From Prevotella sp. UBA2850 (GTDB lineage: Bacteria; Bacteroidota; Bacteroidia; Bacteroidales; Bacteroidaceae): a stretch of 64,000 nt of DNA. Every line of letters starts with the position of its first letter. The stretch's first letter is position 1. The notes under the pieces are model-generated. The model searched no databases, was not told the origin of the DNA, and saw nothing but the letters and a program-made list of their open reading frames with translations. Shown here piece by piece: positions 57,501 through 64,000 of this stretch. The position numbers and the translations under genes are program-made. The DNA lies in NCBI GenBank assembly GCA_002350805.1, contig DEFO01000016.1, forward strand, positions 8,616 to 72,615, written 5' to 3'.

Positions 57501-58098
57501 CCACCTCGTTCAGCTCGTTGCGCTCTTCAGTTAGGGCCAGCGTTAGGTTGTGCTTGGCACCCACCTTTGTGGTAATGGGGCTGAAGCCTATATACGATAC
57601 CTCAATCACATCGTTGGCTGTGGCATTAAGCTGAAAGTGGCCATCAATGTCGGTCACCGCGCCCGTCTTCTGTCCGCGTATCTTTACGTTGGCACCTATG
57701 AGGGGCTCGCCATGGCTGTCGGTAACAGTGCCCGTTATGCGTGTGCGTCCTTTACCCGTAGGCTCATCGGCATCGGCAGTGGTCGAGGTCGTGCCCTTGC
57801 GCTGAAGTATAACCACATTGTTCTTGTCAATCTTATAACTGATGTCGGTTTGTGCAAACAGCAGTTCAAGACATTTCTCTACCGACGCATCTTGCGTCTG
57901 TAGGTTTACTACCTTGTTCAGATCTTTCAGGTTATCTTTGTAAAAGAAGCGCACATTCGACACATGTTCAATGCGTGCCATGGCTTTCTTTACCGTAACC
58001 TTCCTCAGGTTGAGGGTGATGCCAGCTGCCATCGACGCTACCGTTGTGAGCAGCGCCACCAGCAATGCGGCCAAGCGGTGTGAATAGTTCTTGATCAT
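54529..58098 (-). CDS. SusC/RagA-family TonB-dependent transporter with STN domain
   Basis: A 1189-residue outer-membrane importer. The signal peptide (LAALLVALLTTVASMAAG) leads to an STN domain at about 27-100 (VKKAMARIEHVSNVRFFYKD, VEKCLELLFAQTDISYKI), showing FecR signalling. The carboxypeptidase-regulatory-like domain (ITGTVTDSHGEPLIGANVKI) is followed by the typical SusC sequence LNEVVVVGYGTQKKVNLTGA, the plug (SIDIRGAASLNGSEPLVLVD, GTKASAGVILVTTK) and the barrel ending SFSKSFSIGIDVTF. It lies 12 bases after fecR, so unlike the first locus there is no long leader. It works with the SusD just downstream. Confidence 0.96.
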   Translation of the reverse strand: MIKNYSHRLAALLVALLTTVASMAAGITLNLRKVTVKKAMARIEHVSNVRFFYKDNLKDLNKVVNLQTQDASVEKCLELLFAQTDISYKIDKNNVVILQRKGTTSTTADADEPTGKGRTRITGTVTDSHGEPLIGANVKIRGQKTGAVTDIDGHFQLNATANDVIEVSYIGFSPITTKVGAKHNLTLALTEERNELNEVVVVGYGTQKKVNLTGAVAVIDSKETQGRPVASAAQALQGLDPSVNIGINSGKAGSGYSIDIRGAASLNGSEPLVLVDGIEMSLSLLNPNDIESVSILKDASAASVYGTKASAGVILVTTKTGNSSKVRVNYNGRVGWLKNTTSTDYVTKGYDWLRMTETFWASSNKAGTYSQYTDEDMAELWMRRDDATENSARPWAVAQTDGTYKYYGNVDWYGYFYKRTRTQNEHNVSIQGGNDKVRYYISGRYFGSQGIMKIQNDPFDSYSLRSKLSVDITKWLHYSNNISYYYGYNWWPGQANVQNTFSAVSYGAAPYLTPTNPDGTIVHRQTYANQTAEVAGGFNLLLTYGKASNMEKENEFTIKNAIDIDVVKGLKLHLSHAYKFSHLFDQYRYTTAPYSTHEGVETWTPDDPATKFRNELTEANRSTYKHTFEAFADYSLTLNKVHNIKAMAGMQYDTRYWKSNSITANGLLSEDLNDFNLADADRYTVKGGQSKYKTLGYFGRLNYDYMSRYLVEVSGRSDGSSRFWSKNRWAFFPSGSLGWRMSEEKFWRGMQSWWDNAKVRFSIGSLGNQQVSDYLFVQEINTKEINNNFTLDGSTPLTYAQESAPVSSALTWEKVTTYNWGLDLTFLHRLNVTADYYVRNTKGMMVNGASLPAVYGASVPKENAADMRTRGWEIGLSWHDGFNLLGKKFNYTLRANIGDYKTKVTRFDNETGKIGDHYVGETLGELWGWRTDGLFRTNEEAADYAQKVDLTYLQKYIVDAKSPYTGWMAGDLKYVDSNGDGKLSLGSGTCKDPGDLRVIGNVLPRYSYSFGGDFNWNGVDFLVLFQGVGKRDWYPGAGQSNLFWGSYCRPHNTFLSQQMINNMWSEDNPDGYYPRPRGYVAYSGNYSHNAELTAINDRYIQSVAYLRLKNLAFGYTFSHLGNFIDKVRVYFTGENLFYWSPMKKHNKYIDPEQAVSNVSKSTDSKNQNIGSGEVYSFSKSFSIGIDVTF

Positions 58099-58110
58099 AC
58101 TATAAAATTG

Positions 58111-59142
58111 TCACTTCTGATTATTAAATAGCTGTATGGTGCTGTCGTTGATGTATTCGTAGCGTATGCCAGCGGCTACCGAAAGGGCGCGTAGCACATC
58201 ATCGAGCGACGAATGGCCCAGATAACCACTAAACGTTTCGCGACCCATGGCTGGCGACGACAGCACAATGCGCTTACCATAGTTGCGCGACAGTTCGTTG
58301 GCAATATCTTCCAGACTTTCGTTTTTATAGTAGGCATAGCCTCGAATCCAGTCGGTGGCACAATCTTTCTGCACCAACTGTTGCGACAGGCGGCCCGTAG
58401 CCTTGTTGTAGGTAACACAGGTGCTAGGCTGCATCACTATTTCTTGTGTGCCCGACGTTACCTTTACCTTGCCTTGGCGCAAGATAACCTTGGCCGACTT
58501 GTCGTCTTCATAGTTTTTAATGTCAAACTTGGTGCCCAAGCACAGCACCTCCATACCATTGGTCAGTATTTTGAAGGGGTGAGCCTTGTCGGGTGCCACC
58601 TCAAAATAGCCCTCGCCATCAAGGTTCACCAGGCGCTGGCGACCTTTGGTGTCGAACTGATAGCTGAGCTGCGACTGTGCATTAAGATGCACCCGTGTGC
58701 CATCGGGCAAGGTGAGTTGCGAGCGATTAGCCGCCTCGGTGGTGGCCTTGAGGGGTTGATATACAGGCTGCGGGCGTAGGCTCTGCCATGCTAACATCGA
58801 CACCGAGCACACGGCCACCACAGCACAAGCAGCGGCTAACAAACGTATGGGGGTGAAGCGTTGGCGCCACGTGGTGGGTTGTGTTGTAGTGTTTGGTGTG
58901 GGCTGTGCGGTGGCATTGCTATTGCCGTTGCTATTGGCATTCACAATGGTGGTATATATATGGCGTTTACGGCTATCACTTAGCTCGTCATCGGGGGCAG
59001 CCTCTATCTCATCGCGTAGCAACTGGTCGAGCTGTTCGTTATCTTTCATCCATTCAAACAGCTCATCCACCTCTTCTTGCGAAGCATGATGGCCAAGAAA
59101 CTTTTCGGCCAAGGTTTTGTAATAAAGCTTGTCGTTTACCAT
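58111..59142 (-). CDS. FecR-family anti-sigma factor
   Basis: A 343-residue inner-membrane regulator. The cytoplasmic N-terminus (KTLAEKFLGHHASQEEVDEL) precedes an Asn/Thr-rich linker (ANSNGNSNATAQPTPNTTTQ), one membrane segment at about 99-118 (LLAAACAVVAVCSVSMLAW), the FecR domain at about 135-245 (LTLPDGTRVHLNAQSQLSYQ, GEGYFEVAPDKAHPFKILTN) and a DUF4974-type C-terminus (GYAYYKNESLEDIANELSRN). It overlaps the sigma factor gene by 7 bases and is followed after 12 bases by the STN-bearing SusC, completing a sensor, anti-sigma and sigma chain. Confidence 0.95.
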   Translation of the reverse strand: MVNDKLYYKTLAEKFLGHHASQEEVDELFEWMKDNEQLDQLLRDEIEAAPDDELSDSRKRHIYTTIVNANSNGNSNATAQPTPNTTTQPTTWRQRFTPIRLLAAACAVVAVCSVSMLAWQSLRPQPVYQPLKATTEAANRSQLTLPDGTRVHLNAQSQLSYQFDTKGRQRLVNLDGEGYFEVAPDKAHPFKILTNGMEVLCLGTKFDIKNYEDDKSAKVILRQGKVKVTSGTQEIVMQPSTCVTYNKATGRLSQQLVQKDCATDWIRGYAYYKNESLEDIANELSRNYGKRIVLSSPAMGRETFSGYLGHSSLDDVLRALSVAAGIRYEYINDSTIQLFNNQK

Positions 59143-59723
59143 AAAATCGCATTTTGTGCAAGAATGAATAATAGGAGGAGCAGGTTGGTATAGTCGTGCA
59201 GATGTTCTCTTAGATAGCGCAAGGCCATGGTCATGTGGGTACCTACGGTTTTCTCAGAAATGTGCATCTCTTGGGCTATCGTGTTATACGATTTTTTCTC
59301 TATGCGGTTCTTATAAAATACAGCGCGGCGCTTCTCGGGCATCTTCTCGGCCAACTGTAGAATGAGTTCGTGCAAGCTCTCTTCATCAAGGGTGCTCTCT
59401 GGGGTGGCCTCTACCTGTTGCGTTACAGGCTCTTTGGCTTCTTCTTTCATGCATTGCTCGTAGGCATACCTTACGGCCTCGTGAGCACACATCTTGTAAA
59501 AGGTGTTGCGCACCATAGAGAAGAGGTAGGGGCGCATGAGCGACAGGTCATCAAACTGTGTGCGCCGCTCCCACAACTTCATGAATACGGTTTGCACCAC
59601 CTCTTCGGCCAAATACTTGTTACCGTTTGAATGGCGCAAGATGAAGCTATACACCTTGCTGCTATATTGTAGATACAATTGGTGAAAAGCATATTCAAAG
59701 CTATGTTCGCTGTTTGTGTCCAT
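59136..59723 (-). CDS. RNA polymerase ECF-type sigma-70 factor
   Basis: A 195-residue sigma factor. Region 2: FHQLYLQYSSKVYSFILRHS, LAEEVVQTVFMKLWERRTQF, LFSMVRNTFYKMCAHEAVRY. Region 4: RIEKKSYNTIAQEMHISEKT and VGTHMTMALRYLREHL. The last residues (YTNLLLLLFILAQNAILW) form an unusual hydrophobic tail about 20 long that could touch the membrane or the anti-sigma factor. It heads the FecR-SusC-SusD run and has a clear promoter about 70 bases upstream. Confidence 0.94.
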   Translation of the reverse strand: MDTNSEHSFEYAFHQLYLQYSSKVYSFILRHSNGNKYLAEEVVQTVFMKLWERRTQFDDLSLMRPYLFSMVRNTFYKMCAHEAVRYAYEQCMKEEAKEPVTQQVEATPESTLDEESLHELILQLAEKMPEKRRAVFYKNRIEKKSYNTIAQEMHISEKTVGTHMTMALRYLREHLHDYTNLLLLLFILAQNAILW

Positions 59724-59792
59724 AAAGGGTAATATGTATTATGTAGATGTAGGTTCGGTTTGGTATGGTTCGTGCTTTTTCAGATATACCGC

Positions 59793-59826
59793 CAAAGGTA
59801 TTAATTTACTGAACACGTTAGCCAAA
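59793..59826 (-). promoter_or_regulatory. Promoter of the second sigma/FecR/SusCD locus
   Basis: The minus strand has TTTG (59826-59823), a 22-base spacer and TACCTTTG (59800-59793). The leader to the sigma start at 59723 is about 65 bases. Confidence 0.75.
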
Positions 59827-59894
59827 CTTTTACCTATTTTAACAGTGACGTTATTATAACCTGTTTGTTTACGTTCACTCTTTGCCTACATTCT

Positions 59895-61919
59895 TTACTC
59901 GTCAACAATCAAGGCCCATCCCCCACCCTTTGCAATGGGTACGTCGATGCGTCCGTCGGCTGGTATGGTGATGTGGGTAATGACATAATCTTCGGGCACA
60001 CCGTCGGCATTGGGGCCATCGCACATCATGCGTGCCTTACGGCCACGACATTCGTCAGGCAAGGTGAGGTGCAGGGTGCGTGCCTGCCAGCCGTTAATGG
60101 CGCCAGCATACCAGCGTCCATCTTTCTTGCGAGCCATGGCTATATATTGGCCTATGGCGCCGTCGAGCACACGGGTGTCGTCCCACACGGTGGGTATGTC
60201 GGCCATAAACTGTGTGCAGGGGGCATCAGCGAGATAGCGCGAAGGCGAGTCAGCCAGCATGGTGAGTGGCGCATCATAGCACACATACATGGCCACTTGA
60301 TGCATACGTGTGCCCTGGCTCATGGGGTTGCGTTTGTTAGGATAATACATGCCCTTGAGCGAGTTGCGCATAGCGCCAGGGGTATAGTCGATGGGGCCCG
60401 CCACCATACGGGTGAAGGGTAGCGTAACATCGTGCGTCACCATGTCGACGTCTTTTTTCGACCATCGCATCTGTTCAAGGCCAAACACAGCTTCATAGTT
60501 GACTACATTGGGCCATGTGCGCTGAAAACCTGCGGGCTTGCCCGTGCCGTGAAAGTCGACCAGCATGTGGTGCTGGGCACACAACTGAGCCGTGCGCTGC
60601 ATAAACTGCAGCATGGGTTGGTCATCGCGGTTCAGAAAATCGATTTTGAAACCTTTGATGCCCATGGCCGAATAGTGGCTGATGGCATTTTCAAGGTCGC
60701 GCGCTAACGACAAGTAGCCCGCCCACAGAATAATGCCCACGCCACGCTCGTTAGCATACTGCACCAAGGCTTTGAGGTTAATATCGGGGGCAAGGTCGTA
60801 GATATTGGTGCTTTGGGTAGAGAACCATCCCGAGTCGATGAGCACATATTCGAGGCCGAAGCGCTGGGCAAAGTCGATAAAGAAGCGATAGGTATCGTTG
60901 TTGAAGCCCGCCTTAAAGGGCACACCATACAGGGCACTGTTGTTCCACCAGTCCCAGGCGGCATGGCCTGGCTTTATCCACGACACATCACTCATTTGGC
61001 AAGGCGAGGCCAGACGATACACCATATCAGAAACAGCAATAGCACCATCGTTAGCACCAACGATAAACGAGCGCCAGGGATAGGTGCGCTGCCCCGCACA
61101 GCGGGCTATGTAGGCTTCGCGCTCCTGCACCAGCATCTCTACATTGCCGTGTCCGCCACGCTGCAAGGTGCGCGGGTAGCGGGGAAAGAAGGTGTTGAGC
61201 AAGGGCTGCGCAGGGGCCGATGTGCTATCGCGCAAGAGATAGATGCCAGGATAATCAATCTGGTCGGCCTCAACAATGCACAGGCGCTCGCCATGATCGA
61301 GGGCCACGGTGAAGGGCATGGCCATGAGGTTGCGGGCATTGGTCTCTGACAGACGTTGGGGCGTAAACTGTGTTTGCTGGTCGTTCCATAATTGGCGATC
61401 AATAGTTTCGCCCTCCTTCTTTGACCTACTCTTTATATAAGGCACATAGGCCGTGTGATCAGCGGCAAAGCGGTAGTGACCCTCTTCATTGGTAACCGTC
61501 ACGCTGTCGGGCATGTGGCCCACAAAGCGGTAGGCCAAGCCATCGTCGTACATACGAAACTGCACGTCGTAGCCTTTCAGCTGAAGGGTGAGCGCGTTGT
61601 ATTGGTCGCGCACAGTGGCACGGCGGTAGAGGGGCGAACTAATGGTGGCATCGGTCTTCTGTCGGCGCACCTTAGCACGTTGAGTGTTGTGTCCCCATGT
61701 GCCCTTGCCAGCAATGTGCATGGCAATGGCCGAAGGGGCCAACACCTGTTGCTGCGGTGTGCTGAGGGTGAAGGTGGTGGTGGCACCTGTAGAGATAACG
61801 CTACGCAGGCGACCATCGGGCGAGGTAAGTGTATAATCGGTGGCCGAGGCGCTGAGAGCCGAGGCCAGCACAAGGGTGGTGAGCAATATACGGTTCATAG
61901 GCGGTGTACGTTTCATCAT
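59895..61919 (-). CDS. GH97-family alpha-glycosidase, probably the retaining (alpha-galactosidase-like) type
   Basis: A 674-residue exported glycosidase. The signal peptide ends SALSASA. The N-terminal GH97 beta domain (TSPDGRLRSVISTGATTTF, VQFRMYDDGLAYRFVG) leads into the (beta/alpha)8 barrel: WDWWNNSALYGVPFKAGFNN, EYVLIDSGWF, GVGIILWAGYLSL, MGIKGFKIDFLNRDDQPMLQ and VVNYEAVFGLEQMRW. Asp-427 in the KIDFLNRDDQ block occupies the nucleophile position of retaining GH97 enzymes rather than the SusB inverting arrangement, with the acid/base Glu in 473-482. The C-terminal domain holds AKGGGWALIVDE. The first seven codons before MNRILLTT may not be translated. It follows the EEP gene by 18 bases. 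Confidence 0.92.
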   Translation of the reverse strand: MMKRTPPMNRILLTTLVLASALSASATDYTLTSPDGRLRSVISTGATTTFTLSTPQQQVLAPSAIAMHIAGKGTWGHNTQRAKVRRQKTDATISSPLYRRATVRDQYNALTLQLKGYDVQFRMYDDGLAYRFVGHMPDSVTVTNEEGHYRFAADHTAYVPYIKSRSKKEGETIDRQLWNDQQTQFTPQRLSETNARNLMAMPFTVALDHGERLCIVEADQIDYPGIYLLRDSTSAPAQPLLNTFFPRYPRTLQRGGHGNVEMLVQEREAYIARCAGQRTYPWRSFIVGANDGAIAVSDMVYRLASPCQMSDVSWIKPGHAAWDWWNNSALYGVPFKAGFNNDTYRFFIDFAQRFGLEYVLIDSGWFSTQSTNIYDLAPDINLKALVQYANERGVGIILWAGYLSLARDLENAISHYSAMGIKGFKIDFLNRDDQPMLQFMQRTAQLCAQHHMLVDFHGTGKPAGFQRTWPNVVNYEAVFGLEQMRWSKKDVDMVTHDVTLPFTRMVAGPIDYTPGAMRNSLKGMYYPNKRNPMSQGTRMHQVAMYVCYDAPLTMLADSPSRYLADAPCTQFMADIPTVWDDTRVLDGAIGQYIAMARKKDGRWYAGAINGWQARTLHLTLPDECRGRKARMMCDGPNADGVPEDYVITHITIPADGRIDVPIAKGGGWALIVDE

Positions 61920-61937
61920 GAATAATAAAAAGGAGGA

Positions 61938-62825
61938 TTAAAACGTAAAGTCGCACACGATGGGATAGTGGTCAGAAACATAGGGCACACCATAGTTGGG
62001 CTCGTCGTGGGTGACGAAGCGTAGAGGCTGAGCGTTACGATAGAATATGTGGTCGATGTTGTTTGGCCAAGCGCGGTCTTGCGTGCTTTTCCAACCATTA
62101 TAGCTACTGCGGGCATCGGTGATAGGACTCATCTCGCGTGCGCCCCACATCCACTGGTAGAAGGGCAACAGGCTGTTACGGCGCGGAGCACGTAGCTGCC
62201 AGGCGGCGTTCATATCGCCCGTCACAAACAGGGGAACCTTTTCGCCTGCAATGGCTTTCATGCGGTCGACAATAAGTTGGGCACACTTCATGCGCGCCGT
62301 ATCGTCAAGCTTATCGCGCTTATAAGGCATGTGCGTGGTGAGGAAGAAGAATTGTCGGCCCGTTTGCTTATCTTTCAGCTTCACCCAGATGGCGGCACGA
62401 ATGTTGCCGCGGTCGGTGGTTTCAAACGAGTAGCCAGGATGTTCATACTTTTCAGTGAGCCAAAAATAGCCCCACTTCTTCATCTCATACTTGTTGGTCT
62501 TAAAGAACACCATGATGCGTCCCGACTTCTTCTCAGTAACCTCGCCACCCAAGGGTATGCGTAGGTAGGTATAGTCGGGCAGCGTGGCAATAATCTGTTC
62601 ATACTGTGGGCCACGCGGCTCTTGCATACCTATCACGTCGGGCTGAACGTGATGGATAACATCGGCACAAGGTTGGCAACGGCTCTTCCAAGAGATGATG
62701 CCTGTGTCTTTAGGAGTGTCAAAACGAATGTTGAACGACATAACCTTGAGGTTTGTCGTCTGGGCCGATGCCACTGTAGCAATGGCTAACAGGGCCGTGA
62801 CCAAAAATTTTCTCAATGTCGTCAT
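61938..62825 (-). CDS. Secreted endonuclease/exonuclease/phosphatase-family enzyme
   Basis: A 295-residue exported metal-dependent phosphoesterase. The signal ends ATVASAQ with Gln at +1. EEP motifs: LKVMSFNIRFDTPKDTG, QPDVIGMQEPRGPQ, FLTTHMPYKRDKLDD, LFVTGDMNAAWQ, IDHIFYRN and YVSDHYPIVCDF, with all metal and catalytic positions in place. The family includes sphingomyelinase-like and inositol-phosphatase-like secreted enzymes; the substrate is not fixed. It heads the GH97 gene, 18 bases upstream. A second protein with the same fold is fused to a beta-helix at 44744-47164 in the same locus. Confidence 0.93.
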   Translation of the reverse strand: MTTLRKFLVTALLAIATVASAQTTNLKVMSFNIRFDTPKDTGIISWKSRCQPCADVIHHVQPDVIGMQEPRGPQYEQIIATLPDYTYLRIPLGGEVTEKKSGRIMVFFKTNKYEMKKWGYFWLTEKYEHPGYSFETTDRGNIRAAIWVKLKDKQTGRQFFFLTTHMPYKRDKLDDTARMKCAQLIVDRMKAIAGEKVPLFVTGDMNAAWQLRAPRRNSLLPFYQWMWGAREMSPITDARSSYNGWKSTQDRAWPNNIDHIFYRNAQPLRFVTHDEPNYGVPYVSDHYPIVCDFTF

Positions 62826-62895
62826 AAAGCTATCAATAAATTATGCGGTTTGTTTTTAGTTATGCTTGTATGTACCTTATTTATCCTTAGGCATA

Positions 62896-62903
62896 CAAAC
62901 TTA
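62896..62903 (-). promoter_or_regulatory. Possible -7 box (TAAGTTTG) for the EEP/GH97 pair
   Basis: The minus strand matches TAnnTTTG 71 bases before the EEP start. A second match, TACTTTTG, is at 62981-62988. Neither has a clear -33 TTTG. The rest of the spacer 62826-63091 shows nothing else that I can support. Confidence 0.4.
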
Positions 62904-63091
62904 CTCAACCGCACGCCTCACTTTTCAACATTTTTAACAATGCGAACAAGCGGGGCTCGTTATCAGTTTCTTTATGACGGCAAAAGTAGAAAGAAGAAGT
63001 TACAAGATGGTTACCATGCCATTACAAGAGTGTAAAATGTGCGACAGGCAACCCTCTCTCATAACAATTGGTTAATAAAAAGGTGAAGCGA

Positions 63092-63185
63092 CTAATGCCA
63101 CACCACCTCGGTGAGCCCTTCGGGGACAAAGAGGTCTTGAGCCACGGCTTGCACGTCGGTGGCGGTGATGGCATCGATGGCATGG
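63092..63185 (-). pseudogene. C-terminal remnant of an M16-like peptidase at the segment edge
   Basis: Read on the minus strand from the junction to the TAG at 63092-63094, it gives about 31 residues: HAIDAITATDVQAVAQDLF, then VPEGLTEVVWH and stop. This DAITATDVQAVAQ pattern is typical of the last helix of M16 (insulinase/processing peptidase) proteins. The rest of such a gene would lie to the right, but the sequence there is yolD-like, so the gene is cut at 63185/63186. Confidence 0.6.
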
Positions 63186-63566
63186 ATCATCAACCTGCCG
63201 CACCATGTGTCACGGAATCATCCGCAGATGCCGATGATGGCACGTGCCGCCCAGTTTGCGCCCTTTGCCGCGCTGACTGGCTACGACGCTGTCATCCACG
63301 AGACGGCACGGCAGACGGACAAGCAGGTGGAACTGGAGGAATATGACAACGAGCGGTTGAACCGTATATTCTCAGAGTTAATGGACAGTCTGGAGGAAAA
63401 TCCAGTGGTGACGGTTTCCTATTTCAAGCCCGATGAACACAAGGCAGGAGGCGCATACGTGACTGTTACGGGACAACTGAAGAAGATTGATACCTATGAA
63501 CAGTTAATGGTAATGGAGGACGGAACAGCAATACCTATAGGCAATATTATGGATCTGCTATTCTAA
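63186..63566 (+). pseudogene. 3' part of a YolD-like gene, separated from its start by 22.6 kb
   Basis: Codes for 126 residues beginning IINLPHHVSRNHPQMPM, then RAAQFAPFAALTGYDAVIHE and ETARQTDKQVELEEYDNERL, and ending IPIGNIMDLLF. These are the conserved blocks of YolD-like proteins, which in Bacillus pair with the Y-family polymerase UvrX and are thought to act like UmuD. The first seven codons are at 40581-40601. Rejoined, the protein would be about 133 residues. A chance ATG at 63159 gives an in-frame chimeric start, so some product may still be made. It is followed by a terminator. Confidence 0.83.
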
Positions 63567-63594
63567 CAACCATCGTAACCAAATCTATATCAAA

Positions 63595-63631
63595 CAAAGG
63601 GAGCAGCACCTTAAAAGTGTTGCTCCCTTTG
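63595..63631. terminator. Bidirectional terminator between yolD-like and hsp20 genes
   Basis: The stem AAAGGGAGCAGCAC/GTGTTGCTCCCTTT has one G-T pair and a short loop. It lies between convergent genes. Confidence 0.88.
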
Positions 63632-63652
63632 CTATGTTTATGAGAGTGAACT

Positions 63653-64000
63653 TTAATGTACCTCGATAGACTTGGCTGTCTTCTTCTCCTCCTTTTCTAC
63701 CTTCGGAAGGACAACCGTCAGGATGCCATCCTCCACTTTGGCCGAGATCTTGTCTTTCTCCACATCCTCCGGCAGCATGTAGTTCTGCTCGTAGTTCGAG
63801 TAGCTGAACTCACGGCGCAAGTAGTGGTGATGCTTGTCCTCATGCTTGTGTTCCTGCTTGTTTTCGATGGCGATGCAAAGATTGCCGTCATCGTTGATGC
63901 TTATACGGCAATACTCCTTCTTGATGCCAGGAGCTGCAAGTTCCATGGTGTAGGCCTTCTCATCCTCCTTGACATTGACTGCGGGTGCCGTTGTATTGGC
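63653..64000 (-). CDS. Hsp20/alpha-crystallin small heat-shock protein, 5' end cut by the window edge
   Basis: An ATP-independent chaperone that holds unfolding proteins. The frame is open to the window end, so the gene begins outside. The visible about 115 residues start ANTTAPAVNVKEDEKAYTME, run through ELAAPGIKKEYCRISINDDG and the conserved REFSYSNYEQNYMLPEDVEK, and end DGILTVVLPKVEKEEKKTAK and SIEVH. The A-x-x-x-n-G-V-L motif is represented by AKVEDGILTVVLPK. A His/Lys-rich insert (KQEHKHEDKHHHYLRRE) lies before the beta5 strand. The gene converges on the yolD-like fragment. Confidence 0.93.
   Translation of the reverse strand, partial: ANTTAPAVNVKEDEKAYTMELAAPGIKKEYCRISINDDGNLCIAIENKQEHKHEDKHHHYLRREFSYSNYEQNYMLPEDVEKDKISAKVEDGILTVVLPKVEKEEKKTAKSIEVH

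Noticed and set aside
40602..63185. Integrative element or transposon with defined ends
   Set aside because: No integrase, transposase, relaxase, target duplication or terminal inverted repeats at either edge; kept only as an unexplained segment.

Overview
The window looks like chromosome of a Bacteroidales bacterium, most likely Prevotella/Segatella or a close relative. Reasons: two complete SusC/SusD systems driven by ECF sigma factors and FecR anti-sigma factors, promoters of the Bacteroidota type (TAnnTTTG, sometimes with an upstream TTTG about 20 bases away), a DUF4271-hemD-rnpA-yidD-tyrS neighbourhood, and many secreted proteins whose signal peptide is followed directly by Gln. There is no rRNA, CRISPR array, phage or conjugation machinery. 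The only RNA gene seen is tRNA-Gln(UUG).

Layout. 1-6445 (minus): sigma factor, FecR, SusC and a SusD gene that runs off the left edge. 6540-12637 (minus): a glutaminyl-cyclase-like M28 protein coupled to a glutamine-amidotransferase/M19 dipeptidase fusion, an Lrp regulator, and three FKBP isomerases in a row. 12759-14530 (plus): a sirtuin and a YitT protein. 14799-21660 (minus): tRNA-Gln, two envelope proteins, tyrS, yidD, rnpA, hemD, DUF4271 and metK. 22085-31617 (minus): a third sigma/anti-sigma pair, argB, speA, aroK, topA, a Nudix hydrolase, a small membrane protein and a sialate O-acetylesterase. 31720-33203 (plus): an esterase and a small lipoprotein.

33200-40607 is an accessory block beginning at an eroded IS982-like transposase. 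Its left part is visibly A+T-rich. It holds a PIF1-like helicase, a divergent gene of unknown function, umuD, umuC, an acidic lipoprotein, a second unrelated Y-family polymerase, and the first seven codons of a YolD-like partner of that polymerase. The rest of that yolD-like gene is found at 63186-63566, in the same orientation and reading frame. The 22,584 bases between (40602-63185) therefore interrupt it exactly at a codon boundary. The right edge of this segment also carries the last codons of an M16-type peptidase. Either a large segment has been inserted or rearranged into the gene, or the assembly is misjoined here.

The intervening segment is a carbohydrate/phosphate-ester utilisation locus, nearly all on the minus strand: an endonuclease/exonuclease/phosphatase-fold enzyme, a GH97 glycosidase, sigma factor, FecR, SusC, SusD, a lipoprotein, a GH31-TIM-barrel fusion, a beta-helix protein, an EEP-fold/beta-helix fusion, a DUF4886 protein and a dicarboxylate/amino-acid symporter. 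The window ends in a small heat-shock protein gene cut by the right edge.

The least expected signal is a set of short, word-like degenerate tandem repeats of several families. They lie directly upstream of start codons, between genes, and in one case in frame inside an enzyme gene. I also note a 22-base-period array of hairpin-forming repeats between the fecR and susC genes of the first locus. All functions are inferred from reading the sequence; no database search was possible.
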